Source: Actinomadura barringtoniae (GTDB lineage: Bacteria; Actinomycetota; Actinomycetes; Streptosporangiales; Streptosporangiaceae). Taken from it: a stretch of 64,000 bases of DNA. The translations under genes were made by a program, and so were the position numbers. The first letter of the stretch is position 1. Each line of letters starts with the position of its first letter. The notes under the pieces were generated by a model. It ran no database searches. It was not told where the DNA came from and was given only the letters and a program-made list of their open reading frames with translations. Positions 52,219 through 60,377 of this stretch are shown in pieces. Location: contig NZ_JAGEOJ010000016.1 of the NCBI RefSeq assembly GCF_017573505.1, forward strand, positions 186,001 to 250,000. Reading direction: 5' to 3'.

Positions 52219-52623
52219 ATGACCTCACCGGTGCTTGTGTACGACGGGGACTGCGGTTTCTGTACGCGTTCCGTGCAGTTCATCGAGCGTCACGTTCCGA
52301 GCACGGCCGAGATCGTCGCGTATCAGTTCGCGGACCTGCCGGCGCTGGGCGTGAGCGAGGAGCAGGCGGCGCACGAGGTCGTGTGGATCGCCGCCGACGA
52401 GCGGACCTACGGCGGGGCTCAGGCCGTCGCGATGCTGCTGATCGACGCTGGTGGGGCGTGGCGGGTGCTGGGGGCGATCGGGCGGCTGCCACCGTTCCGG
52501 TGGGTCGCGCACGGGCTGTATCGCTTGATCGCCAACAACCGGTATCGGCTGCCGGGCGGAACGCCCGCCTGCGCGCTTCCGGCCGATCAGCGGCCGACGA
52601 ACCGCACGCGGCCTCGCAGCTGA
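52219..52623 (+). CDS. DCC-family (DUF393) thioredoxin-like protein
   Basis: 134 residues. Begins VLVYDGDCGFCTRSVQFIER, the DxDCxxC hallmark of DCC proteins. Predicted thiol-disulfide oxidoreductase, function unsettled. The ATG at 52219 is preferred because GGTGGAGG touches the ATG at 52210. The last 37 bases overlap the convergent 3' end of the DUF692 cassette; a redox role in that system is conceivable but the genes are on opposite strands. Confidence 0.82.
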   Translation: MTSPVLVYDGDCGFCTRSVQFIERHVPSTAEIVAYQFADLPALGVSEEQAAHEVVWIAADERTYGGAQAVAMLLIDAGGAWRVLGAIGRLPPFRWVAHGLYRLIANNRYRLPGGTPACALPADQRPTNRTRPRS

Positions 52624-53066
52624 ACGGCCAGGCCCGTACCGAGAAAGCGCACGGCGAAGCGGCGGGGCCGGGGCTCGCTCTCGCCGTCGTAGTGCCAGCG
52701 CATCTCGGTGAACGCGAGCTCGCGGGCCGCGGCGGGCTTGAGCTCTGAACGATGGGCCCTGGCAAAGTCCCAGGCGTCGCGGATCGAGCCCTTGGTGGGG
52801 CGGTCGGCGGCCCAGGCGACGAAGGTCTCCTGCCAGTCCGTTCCGTACGACTCGGCGAGGACCGGCCACGCGCGGCCGACCTCCCCGGCGCGCTTGAGCA
52901 GGATGCTGCGCGCGGCGGCGCGCACGCCGCCCTCGTCGAAGCCGGGCGGCAGCGGCCCGCCCGCGGTGATCGCCTGAACGAGCGCCTCCTGCGCCGCCAG
53001 CAGTTGCGGGTCGGTGACGAGCGCCTCCTGCACCTCCTGCACCTCCTGCGGCTGCGGGTCGGTCAT
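52587..53066 (-). CDS. Probable partner protein of the DUF692 enzyme (SCO6045-like)
   Basis: 159 residues. After a Gln/Val/Glu-rich head, LVQAITAGGPLPPGFDEGGVRAAARSILLKRA leads a helical domain that resembles, from memory, the SCO6045-type C-terminal domain. The RGG-like segment RPTKGSIRDAWDFARAHRSEL and a basic end (RRFAVRFLGTGLAVQLRGRV) follow. In MNIO systems a small helical partner usually recognises the precursor; ATGA coupling to the DUF692 gene supports that role here. Domain name is a tentative call. Confidence 0.62.
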   Translation of the reverse strand: MTDPQPQEVQEVQEALVTDPQLLAAQEALVQAITAGGPLPPGFDEGGVRAAARSILLKRAGEVGRAWPVLAESYGTDWQETFVAWAADRPTKGSIRDAWDFARAHRSELKPAAARELAFTEMRWHYDGESEPRPRRFAVRFLGTGLAVQLRGRVRFVGR

Positions 53067-53884
53067 GTGACCGGCTCCAGGCTCGCGGCGCCGGAGATCG
53101 CGTCCAGCTCGGCCCGCAGCTCGTCGGCGGGCGGGTAGTGGCCGTCGCGTTCCAGCAGGAAGCCGGGCGGGGTGTGCCGCGCGCACAGCTCCTTGATCAG
53201 GTCGAGTACCTCGCCGGGCACGGCGGCGGTGTGCGTGTCGTGGTAGCGGCCGCCGTGCTCCTGACCGCCCGCGACGTGGCAGTACGCGATGCGCTCCAGC
53301 GGCAGGCGGTCCAGCAGCGCGGCCGGGTCCTCGCCCCGGTTGCGCGCGTTGGCGTACACGTTGGCGACGTCGAGCAGGAGGTACGCGCCGGTCCGTTCGA
53401 CCAGCTCGGTGAGGAAGTCGCCCTCCTCGTACTCGGCGTCCGGCCAGTCGAAGAGCGCGGCGATCGGCTCGACGGCCAGCGGGACCGGCAGCTCGGCCTG
53501 CGTGCGCCGGATGTTGCCGGTGAGCGCGTCCAGCGAGGCGCGGGTGCGGGGCACGGGCAGCAGGTGCCCGGCCTCGATCCCGCCCGCGCGCACGAACGCG
53601 ATGTGCTCGCTGACCAGCGGCGCCCGCAGGAACTCGGCGGCCCAGGCCAGGTGCCGCACCCGGTCGGGCGAGACCGGCTCGGCGCCGCCCAGCGACAGCT
53701 TCACCCCGTGCGGCACGACCCGCACGCCGCGATCGCGCAGTTCGAGCAGGCCCGCAGGAGGGTGTCCCTCGTGCACGGACTCGGCGACCACCTCGGTGAA
53801 GCGGAGGGCGGGCAGGTCCTTGACGAACCCGGCGATCTCCGGCCGCCAGCCGATCCCGACACCCAGCTCTGGCACGTCGTTCAT
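53063..53884 (-). CDS. DUF692 / MNIO multinuclear iron oxidase
   Basis: 273 residues, one TIM-barrel of the MbnB/TglH/ChrH superfamily. Metal-site motifs in order: VVPHGVKLSLGG, LVSEHIAFVRAG, VEPIAALFDW, LLDVANVYANARNRGED, AYCHVAGGQEHGGRYHDTHT and LLERDGHYPP. The His, Glu, Asp and Asn ligands of the family all appear. MNIO enzymes oxidise cysteine side chains or backbones of ribosomal peptides. Coupled by ATGA on both sides, between a Cys-tailed membrane protein and a likely partner, so its substrate is probably that Cys tail. Confidence 0.88.
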   Translation of the reverse strand: MNDVPELGVGIGWRPEIAGFVKDLPALRFTEVVAESVHEGHPPAGLLELRDRGVRVVPHGVKLSLGGAEPVSPDRVRHLAWAAEFLRAPLVSEHIAFVRAGGIEAGHLLPVPRTRASLDALTGNIRRTQAELPVPLAVEPIAALFDWPDAEYEEGDFLTELVERTGAYLLLDVANVYANARNRGEDPAALLDRLPLERIAYCHVAGGQEHGGRYHDTHTAAVPGEVLDLIKELCARHTPPGFLLERDGHYPPADELRAELDAISGAASLEPVT

Positions 53885-54894
53885 CCGCCTCCACCTCCGC
53901 AACCCGATCCGCCACCGCAGCTCGATCCGCACCCGGACCCGCCGCCACAACTCGACCCGCCACCGCCACAGCTGGACCCTCCGCCGCAGCCGCTCGACGA
54001 GCAGACCGAGGCGGTCGAGGAGCACACCACGCCCGACGACGAGGAACTCGACGAGCCCGACCAGCCCGAGGACGCCGAGCTCCCGGCCAGCTGCAGGTAG
54101 CGCCCGAGGCCCATCGTCTGGCTGAACGCGGGGTCGATGCTCATCAGCGCGGCCGTGCCGAACAGCGCGACCCCGAGCGCGGCGCCGCCGATGCCGTACG
54201 TGGCCCAGGCGGGCGACATCTTCGGGTCCAGGTGCGCGTTCCGCTCGGCCAGCTCGCGCAGCGCCGCCCTGCCCGCGCGGGTCGTCTCCCGGTCCTTGCC
54301 GCCGACGAGGTTGAACGCGGCCACCAGCACGAAGATCACCGGGAACACCAGGAAGGCCCTGGCCGACATGTGGTGATCGAAGATCATCCAGACCCAGCGG
54401 ACGAGGCCGAGGAGGATCACCGCCTTGAGCGGCAACGACGCCAGGTAGACGGTGCGGCGCCCACTCTTGCTCAGCGCCAGCCCCTGCACGGCCAGCCCGT
54501 CGCGCAGGTCCTCGATCGCCTGCCGTACTCCGTCGTCAACGGTCAGCCTGGCCGTCGTGCCGCCCTCACCCCGCTGGACGGCGGCGTGAATCGCCTGGTC
54601 GAGCGGCGTGGTCGCCGTACGGAGCGGACCCGCGGCCCACACCTGCCCGTCCGGGGTCACGTCGACCGCCCCGTCCAGGCGCAGTGCCATCAGCGACGTC
54701 GCGATCGCGTGCCGGCCGCCCCCGGTGAGGTAGGACGCCTCGTACGGATGGATCTCACGGGTGGCGGGATGCCCGCCGCGCACGGCGATCCGTACCGCCA
54801 GAGCGAGGACCAGGCAGACGACGCCCGCGGAGGCGTAGGCGATGAGGAACGTCTGGTCGGAGATCCCCCAAAGGTCGCCCTTGGACGGCCCCAT
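53881..54894 (-). CDS. TIGR04222-type membrane protein with Gly/Ser/Cys-rich C-terminal tail
   Basis: 337 residues. Membrane helix 1 at about 17-37 (LIAYASAGVVCLVLALAVRI); a cytoplasmic domain with EIHPYEASYLTGGGRHAIAT, the TIGR04222 signature; helices near 150-200 and 233-252. The last ~66 residues are Ser then Gly with eight Cys in a pattern of C-x3-7 spacing (ending GSGCGSSCGGGSGCGGGGG). The tail starts right after the last membrane helix and a short Gln-rich link. Its TGA overlaps the DUF692 ATG. The tail's frame is confirmed by this overlap. Proposed substrate of the DUF692 enzyme. Confidence 0.85.
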   Translation of the reverse strand: MGPSKGDLWGISDQTFLIAYASAGVVCLVLALAVRIAVRGGHPATREIHPYEASYLTGGGRHAIATSLMALRLDGAVDVTPDGQVWAAGPLRTATTPLDQAIHAAVQRGEGGTTARLTVDDGVRQAIEDLRDGLAVQGLALSKSGRRTVYLASLPLKAVILLGLVRWVWMIFDHHMSARAFLVFPVIFVLVAAFNLVGGKDRETTRAGRAALRELAERNAHLDPKMSPAWATYGIGGAALGVALFGTAALMSIDPAFSQTMGLGRYLQLAGSSASSGWSGSSSSSSSGVVCSSTASVCSSSGCGGGSSCGGGGSSCGGGSGCGSSCGGGSGCGGGGG

Positions 54895-54989
54895 GCGCCC
54901 TCCTCGTCACCACGAGCACCGGCTCCGTTGTTGCGATGCGCCTAACCCCATAGATGCGCCGCGAGCGAATCCGGTTTCCCCCGACTACG

Positions 54990-55649
54990 TCACTCCTGGT
55001 CGAGGCCCTTCTCTATGGCGTAGCGGACCAGCTCGACCCTGTTGTGCAACTGAAGCTTGTTGAGGGTGTTCTGGACGTGGTTCTGCACGGTGCGGTGGGA
55101 GAGCACCAGGCGCTGGGCGATCTGCTTGTACGTGAGACCCTTGGCCACCAGCCGCAGCACTTCGGTCTCGCGGTCGGTGAGCCGCGGGGCGTCGTCGTCC
55201 TCCCGCTTGGGCGCGGAAGCGAGTCGCCGGTACTCCCCCAGGACGAGCCCTGCCAGCCCGGGGGTGAAGACCGCCTCGCCCTCGCCCGTGCGCTGGACGG
55301 CCTCCAGGAACTCCTCCCGGGCGGCCGACTTCAGCAGATAGCCCGTGGCGCCCGCCTTCACGGCCTCCAGCACGTCCTGCTGCTCACCGCTCGCCGACAG
55401 CACCAGCACCCGTACGGGCGGGTCGGCGGCGGCCAGATGCCGGGTGACCTCGACCCCGCTGATGTCGGGCAACTGCAGGTCGACCACGGCCACCTGCGGC
55501 CGCGCGGCGGCGGCGATGCGCACGGCGGTACGGCCCTCACCCGCGGTGGCCACCACCTCGTGCCCCGCCTCGGCCAGGTCACGGGCCACCGACTCACGCC
55601 ACATCGGGTGGTCGTCGACCACCATCACCCTGAGGGGAACCTCGCTCAC
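54990..55649 (-). CDS. macR: MacR-type NarL/FixJ response regulator
   Basis: 219 residues. Receiver (about 1-120: MVVDDHPMWRES, phosphorylated Asp in VAVVDLQLPDISG, Lys in GYLLKSAA), LuxR helix-turn-helix (about 150-212: LTDRETEVLRLVAKGLTYKQ, SHRTVQNHVQNTLNKLQLHN). GTG start at the family N-terminus. The nearest matching kinase, macS, lies 2.4 kb away on the same strand, separated by an opposite-strand cassette, whereas in Streptomyces macR and macS adjoin (recalled). MacRS there controls membrane proteins and development. Confidence 0.85.
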   Translation of the reverse strand: MSEVPLRVMVVDDHPMWRESVARDLAEAGHEVVATAGEGRTAVRIAAAARPQVAVVDLQLPDISGVEVTRHLAAADPPVRVLVLSASGEQQDVLEAVKAGATGYLLKSAAREEFLEAVQRTGEGEAVFTPGLAGLVLGEYRRLASAPKREDDDAPRLTDRETEVLRLVAKGLTYKQIAQRLVLSHRTVQNHVQNTLNKLQLHNRVELVRYAIEKGLDQE

Positions 55650-55776
55650 GTGGCACACCCTAGGCCAGCCCTGGCCACCGAAATAACCGCGTGATCTAAC
55701 CGCGATCAGGGTGTAATACGCAATTGAGGGCATAAACAGGTCAAGAGTCACCCTCTGATATCCCCTCGGAGGCCTC

Positions 55777-56052
55777 ATGGCGCGAGGCGCGGCGCGCGCG
55801 GTCCCGCCCGGCCCACCGGTCATGGCATCGCTCGTCGCGCTGGTCATGGCCCTGTCGGCGTGTGGATCCCCCGGCTACCACTATGTGAAGAACTCGGCCG
55901 AGAAGACCTACTTCAAGGTCCCGGCCGAATGGCAGAAGATCGACCAGAAGACGCTCGACGCCAGCCTCGCCAACGAGGACCCCGACTCGGCCTCGGCCCG
56001 GCTCCGTCCGAAGCTCACCTGGTCCATCGATAGCGGGCCCACCGTTCGCTGA
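55777..56052 (+). pseudogene. Truncated lipoprotein
   Basis: 91 residues. Signal peptide with lipobox VMALSACGSPGY, then YVKNSAEKTYFKVPAEWQKI, a family of actinobacterial lipoproteins that usually continue for another ~100 residues. The reading breaks after KLTWSID at about 56027, where the homology stops abruptly and six unrelated residues follow. The break is also the boundary of an inverted fragment on the other strand. Probably the first gene of a decayed lipoprotein-AAA operon. Confidence 0.68.
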
Positions 56053-56199
56053 GGAAGAAGTGCACCTGCCGGAGCAGTTCCAGGCCCATCAGCACGAACA
56101 CCCACGAGGCCGACTTCGCCTGGATCCGCATCGCGTCGCCGAACGGCAGCAGCGGGTTGTCGGCCATCGAAGCCCACACGAGCACGAACCACAGAACGG
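56015..56199 (-). pseudogene. Fragment of a membrane protein, inverted
   Basis: On the minus strand the frame reads VLWFVLVWASMADNPLLP ... WVFVLMGLELLRQVHFFLSE, one or two membrane helices, with no start codon and an abrupt end. I associate this with the N-terminal region of the FtsH-like AAA proteins of these bacteria (LRQVH-x-L-x-E), which would make it a displaced, inverted piece of the gene that follows on the plus strand. Identity moderately sure. Confidence 0.5.
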
Positions 56200-56287
56200 T
56201 CAGTAGGTGTCCACGCCGCCGCGCGACAGGAACCAGAACATCCCTACGAACTGGATGATGATGATGAAGAACAGGAACACGATCTGG
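56200..56287 (-). pseudogene. Inverted N-terminal membrane segment of the AAA gene
   Basis: The minus strand encodes QIVFLFFIIIIQFVG, then MFWFLSRGGVDTY and a stop. The SRGGVDTY end is the motif that in FtsH-like AAA proteins of actinomycetes directly precedes the ATPase region. Here it points the opposite way from the ATPase and has lost ~25 residues (the VWGQ-x-H region). Stop codon at 56200-56202. Confidence 0.62.
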
Positions 56288-56345
56288 AGAGGAGAACATC
56301 GTCTTCCTGGAGCGGCCCAGCGAGATCGAGGACAAGGGCGGTTAT

Positions 56346-58010
56346 GTGCCCGGGGGCATCCTGCTGTGGGGCCCGCCCGGCACCGGAAAGACCCTGATGG
56401 CCGAGGCGGTCGCCGGCGAGACAGGGCATCCGTACGTCTTCGTGGACCCGGGCGCGTTCATCCAGATGTTCATGGGCATCGGCGTACTGAAGGTGAAGTC
56501 GCTGTTCCGCAAGCTGCGCAAGCTGGCCCTGCGGTACGGCGGCGTCATCGTCTTCTTCGACGAGGCCGACTCCCTTGGCCGACGAGGCTCTCTCGCGCAG
56601 GTGGGGCCGGGAGGGCGCCCGGTCGGCGCCGCCCCTGCCGCGTTCCGCGCCGGAGGCTGCCACGGCATGTCCTACCTTTCTGCGGACACCCGCTGGCAGC
56701 TGGCCCGGGACGCGCTCGTTCCAGAGGAACCACCTGGGCGTGACCGCTTCTTCATGGGCGGCGGGATGAACGGCTCCAGTGGCGACCCCGGAACGCTCCA
56801 GGCCCTGCTGACCGAGCTGTCGGGGCTGAAGAAGCCGCGCGGCATGCTCAACCGCTACGGCCGCAGGCTCCTCGGCATGAAGCCCAAGCCTCCGCCCAAG
56901 TACCGGATCCTGGTCATGATGGCCACCAACATGCCGGAGGCGCTGGACGAGGCGCTGCTGCGGCCGGGCCGCATCGACCGCATCTACAAGGTCGGCTACC
57001 CGTCCAAGGCGGGCCGGGTCCGCACGTACGAGGGCTACTTCTCCAAGGTGCGCCACGACCTGTCCCGCGAGGAGATCGACAAGCTCGCCACCATCACCCC
57101 GTACGCGACCGGCGCGACGATCAAGGACCTGGTGAACGAGGCGCTCATCACCGCGATCCGTTCCGGCCGCGAGGTGATCACCTGGGCGGACGTGATGAAG
57201 GCCAAGCAGCTGAAGAGCCTCGGGCCGCCCGAGGGCGTGGAGTACCACGACCGCGAGCGGCACGCCACGGCCGTCCACGAGGCCTGCCACGCGGTCGTCG
57301 CCATCCGGGCCCGCCGCCACCTGGAGATCGACATCGCGACGATCGAGAAGGGCGCGGAGTACCTGGGGATGGTCGCCAGCATCCCGGTCGAGGACCAGTT
57401 CACCCAGTGGCGCAGCGAGTACCAGTCCGACATCCTCGTGTCGCTCGCCTCGCTGGCCGGGGAACGGATGTTCTTCGGCGGCGACAGCTCGTCGGGCGTC
57501 TCGGGAGACCTGGAGTCGGCGACGCGGGTGGCCTCCCTGATGGAGGGCTACTGGGGCATGGGCTCCACGATCTCCTCCCACGCCGTGTCCAACCAGCTCG
57601 GCGTCGGCACGCCGGGCGGCGGCGGCAAGGGCGCCAAGGAGGCCGAGAAGGAGATGCGCAAGCAGCTCGCCGACCGCATCGAGGACCAGCTCGGCGCGCT
57701 GCTGAAGCGGGTCGAACGGATGCTGGAGGAGGAATGGGCCGCCGTGCTGGCCGTCGCGCACGCGCTGGAGACCCACAAGACGCTGCAGGGCGAGGACGTG
57801 CTGGCGGTCATCGACGGCCGCGAGGGCCCGCTGGTGGACGGCCGGATCTACGCCGACCCCGAGTTCCGGCGGGAGCTGGAGTCCTACCACCAGGCGGCGC
57901 TGGCCGCGCACAGCGGCCGCTCGTCGATCCAGCTCAGCCTGCCCGCGATCCCCGAACCGCCGGAGATCCCCGAGCCGCCGGAACGGGAGAGCGCCCGCAC
58001 CTCATCCTGA
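56346..58010 (+). CDS. FtsH-like AAA metalloprotease lacking its membrane anchor
   Basis: 554 residues from a GTG. Walker A WGPPGTGKTLMAEA starts only eight residues in; Walker B GGVIVFFDEADSLG, then a ~60-residue insertion, arginine-finger region DEALLRPGRIDR and an M41 peptidase domain with zinc motif AVHEACHAVV and later Asp in SGVSGDLESATRV. The C-terminus ends in Pro/Glu repeats. Upstream the same frame encodes ENIVFLERPSEIED but has in-frame TGAs before it and no start. So the anchor and part of the first AAA helix are gone. Could be a soluble variant or a recent pseudogene. Confidence 0.7.
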   Translation: MPGGILLWGPPGTGKTLMAEAVAGETGHPYVFVDPGAFIQMFMGIGVLKVKSLFRKLRKLALRYGGVIVFFDEADSLGRRGSLAQVGPGGRPVGAAPAAFRAGGCHGMSYLSADTRWQLARDALVPEEPPGRDRFFMGGGMNGSSGDPGTLQALLTELSGLKKPRGMLNRYGRRLLGMKPKPPPKYRILVMMATNMPEALDEALLRPGRIDRIYKVGYPSKAGRVRTYEGYFSKVRHDLSREEIDKLATITPYATGATIKDLVNEALITAIRSGREVITWADVMKAKQLKSLGPPEGVEYHDRERHATAVHEACHAVVAIRARRHLEIDIATIEKGAEYLGMVASIPVEDQFTQWRSEYQSDILVSLASLAGERMFFGGDSSSGVSGDLESATRVASLMEGYWGMGSTISSHAVSNQLGVGTPGGGGKGAKEAEKEMRKQLADRIEDQLGALLKRVERMLEEEWAAVLAVAHALETHKTLQGEDVLAVIDGREGPLVDGRIYADPEFRRELESYHQAALAAHSGRSSIQLSLPAIPEPPEIPEPPERESARTSS

Positions 58011-58042
58011 GACCCGCACCCCGTCCTGAGACCGGGTCTCAG
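58007..58042. terminator. Hairpin between the converging AAA and macS genes
   Basis: CTGAGACCCG (58007-58016) pairs with CGGGTCTCAG (58033-58042); a second, overlapping CTGAGACC/GGTCTCAG pairing (58026-58033 / 58035-58042) is possible. Likely bidirectional. Confidence 0.65.
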
Positions 58043-58073
58043 CCCCCCTGAAACAGAGCCTCAGGCGGGCGGA

Positions 58074-59243
58074 TCACCCGGCGGGGACGGTGAACTCGAT
58101 CTCGGTGCCCTCGCCGGGCGCCGAGACGATCGAGACGGTGCCGCCAAGGTCGCGGATGCGGCCCTGGATCGACTGCGCGACGCCGAGGCGGCCGTCGGAG
58201 GCGGCCTCGGCGAGGCGGCCGGGCTCCATGCCTGGCCCGTCGTCGCGGACGCTGACCGTCACCTCGTCGGGGCCCGGTCCGTCCTCCAGCAGGACCCACG
58301 CCTTGGCGCCGGGTCCGCAGTGCCGCCGGACGTTGTCGAGCGCCGCCCCGACCACCGCGTCGATCTCGTGCGCGGTGTGCTCGGGCAGCAGCACGGGCGT
58401 GGCGGGCGTCGACACGGTCACGGCCGCCGCCGAACGGGCCGTGAGCAGCGGGACCAGGTCCGTTCCTGCCCGCTGCCCGGCGGCGGAACGGGCGCCCGGC
58501 GTGGCGAGCGCCGGCCGGGCCGTACGGCTCCCAGAGCTGATCAACGACCGCAGGGCCGCCTCCTGCTCTCCCGCCAGCCTGCCGAGCTCGGCCGCCTCGC
58601 CGCCCATCTCGTTCCCGCGCCGCTGCACCATCGCCAGGACCTGGAGCACCGAGTCGTGGATGCCGCGGGCCAGCCGGTCGCGTTCGCGCGTGGAGGCCTC
58701 GATCTCGACCGCACGCGCCAGCCGAGCCTCGGAATCCAGGGCGAGCTTGACGACGTGCCCGACGACCAGCCCGGTCATGAACAGCAGCACGATCCCGTTG
58801 AGCGTGCTGGGCGTCAGGTGGTCGGCCGTCCCGGCGACCACATGGACCATGATCCCCACGACGCCGAGGATCAGCGCGGCGGTCACGCCGAGACGCTTGG
58901 CGCCGACCACCGCCCAGGCCAGCACGGCCGCCGCCACCCAGGAGACCGGGATCGTCGGCCTGCCGTTGATCAGGTTCCGCTCGGTCTCGACGTAGGAGGT
59001 GGACAGCAGGCAGGCCGCCGCGACCGCGAGGTCGGCGGTCAGCAGTGGCCACTTCCGGCGCTGCGGCGCGCGGTAGGCGAACGTCGCGTACAGCGTCCAG
59101 GCCGTCATGACGCCGAGCACGGCCCAGCCGGCCCACGGGTGGGCGTAGCCGCGGAAGTTCTTGATGATCATGACCGCGGCGTAGAGCAGCGCGATCGCGC
59201 GATAGACCGAGACCGCCCGCCAGAGCGCGACCTCCAACCCCAT
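58074..59243 (-). CDS. macS: MacS-type sensor histidine kinase
   Basis: 389 residues. Five or six N-terminal membrane helices (the DUF5931-like sensor, about 1-160), then HisKA_3 with phospho-His in ERDRLARGIHDSVLQVLAM and an HATPase with AALDNVRRH and RDDGPGMEPGRL. The family and the pfkA-macR-macS-glkA order point to MacS of the S. coelicolor type. Starts eight bases after plsC, so plsC-macS form an operon. Its partner macR is separated from it by the inserted cassette. Confidence 0.88.
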   Translation of the reverse strand: MGLEVALWRAVSVYRAIALLYAAVMIIKNFRGYAHPWAGWAVLGVMTAWTLYATFAYRAPQRRKWPLLTADLAVAAACLLSTSYVETERNLINGRPTIPVSWVAAAVLAWAVVGAKRLGVTAALILGVVGIMVHVVAGTADHLTPSTLNGIVLLFMTGLVVGHVVKLALDSEARLARAVEIEASTRERDRLARGIHDSVLQVLAMVQRRGNEMGGEAAELGRLAGEQEAALRSLISSGSRTARPALATPGARSAAGQRAGTDLVPLLTARSAAAVTVSTPATPVLLPEHTAHEIDAVVGAALDNVRRHCGPGAKAWVLLEDGPGPDEVTVSVRDDGPGMEPGRLAEAASDGRLGVAQSIQGRIRDLGGTVSIVSAPGEGTEIEFTVPAG

Positions 59244-59251
59244 CGGCGGTG

Positions 59252-59974
59252 TCAGTCCTCGTCGTCGTCGGACGGCGGGCGCGGCTCCTTGCCGGCGAGC
59301 TCGGCCTTGACGTCGGCGGCGTACCGGTCGACGTACTCCTGGCCGGACAGCTCGCGGATCGCCTGCATGATCTCGTCGGTGATCTTGCGGAGCACCTCGC
59401 GGTCGTCCTCGGAGCCGTAGTAGCGCGAGAAGTCCAGCGGCTCACCGAACCGCACGCCCGGGCGGATCCCCAGCTTGGGGAGCGGCTTGCCGGGCGGCAT
59501 CAGCTCGAACGTGTTGATCATCGCCATCGGGATGACCGGGACCCGGGACTTCAGCGCCAGCCGCGCCACGCCGGTCTTGCCCCGGTAGAGGCGGTTGTCG
59601 GGGGCGCGGGTGCCCTCGGGGTAGATGCCGAGCAGCTTGCCCTCGTTCAGGATCCGCAGGCCCGTCTGCAGCGCGGCCTCGGCGGCGCTGCCGCCGGTGC
59701 GGTCGACCGGGACCACGCCCACGCCGGTGAAGAAGCCCTTGCTGATCAAGCCCTTGATGCCCTTGCCGGTGAAGTACTCGCCCTTGCCGATGAAGAAGAT
59801 CGGCCGCATCAGCGGGAGCGGCCCGAAGAAGTGGTCGGCGAACGACAGGTGATTGCTCACCAGGAGCGCCGGCCCCCGCTTCGGGACGTTCTTCATGCCC
59901 CGGTTCTGCGGCCGCCACCCGAGATACATGATGGGCGAGAGAGTGATCCTGAGAAGGATCCAGAACCAGAGCAT
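59252..59974 (-). CDS. plsC: 1-acyl-glycerol-3-phosphate acyltransferase (PlsC-like)
   Basis: 240 residues. Catalytic HX4D in VSNHLSFADHFF near 40, EGTR motif in IYPEGTRAPDN near 112 and VPVIPMAMI. Acylates lysophosphatidate at the membrane; the C-terminus is acidic (PPSDDDED). ATG preceded by AAAGGTG; the longer frame start lacks support. In front of macS, eight bases apart. Confidence 0.92.
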   Translation of the reverse strand: MLWFWILLRITLSPIMYLGWRPQNRGMKNVPKRGPALLVSNHLSFADHFFGPLPLMRPIFFIGKGEYFTGKGIKGLISKGFFTGVGVVPVDRTGGSAAEAALQTGLRILNEGKLLGIYPEGTRAPDNRLYRGKTGVARLALKSRVPVIPMAMINTFELMPPGKPLPKLGIRPGVRFGEPLDFSRYYGSEDDREVLRKITDEIMQAIRELSGQEYVDRYAADVKAELAGKEPRPPSDDDED

Positions 59975-60377
59975 GCCGACACCTTTCTCCGACCGCGTGT
60001 GCATGCGGCGCGCAAGTCTTCTTCCCCGGAAACCGGGGATGATGGCACATCTTCCCATCTCGGACGCCCGCTGCCCACACCGCGCGGCCCCTGCTCCGTC
60101 ACAGCTCCGCCGCGGTGCCCGGCGCCCCCGGCGCGCTCATCGGTGCCGTACACCCCGAGATGACCGTAGGCTCTCCGGAGAGAATCGCAATCGAGTGCGC
60201 TCGAGGGGCTTGTCCCCGCCGTCGCAGCGAATACCGTGGGACACACGTTTCGGGGTGTCCCGGGGTCGTCGCCGCGTACCGTGGGAGACGCCAGCCCGGG
60301 CACAAGTCACAGGGGGGAGCGGAGGCCGCCATGCGGGTGCAGCCGGTCACGCTGGAGTCGCCGAAGGAGCCGGCCCC
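59975..60377. other. 403-base divergent promoter region between plsC and the acidic membrane protein gene
   Basis: Contains two direct copies of TACCGTGGGA (followed by CAC or GAC) about 46 bases apart near 60232 and 60278, a GGACAC/GTGTCC inverted pair between them and no convincing gene. These could be operator or promoter elements for the plus-strand gene; I cannot assign a regulator. Confidence 0.4.

Noticed and set aside
56346..58010. AAA gene annotated as an intact ftsH
   Set aside because: The membrane anchor and ~25 residues before Walker A are missing or inverted; a true ftsH would have both in frame, and another copy probably exists elsewhere.
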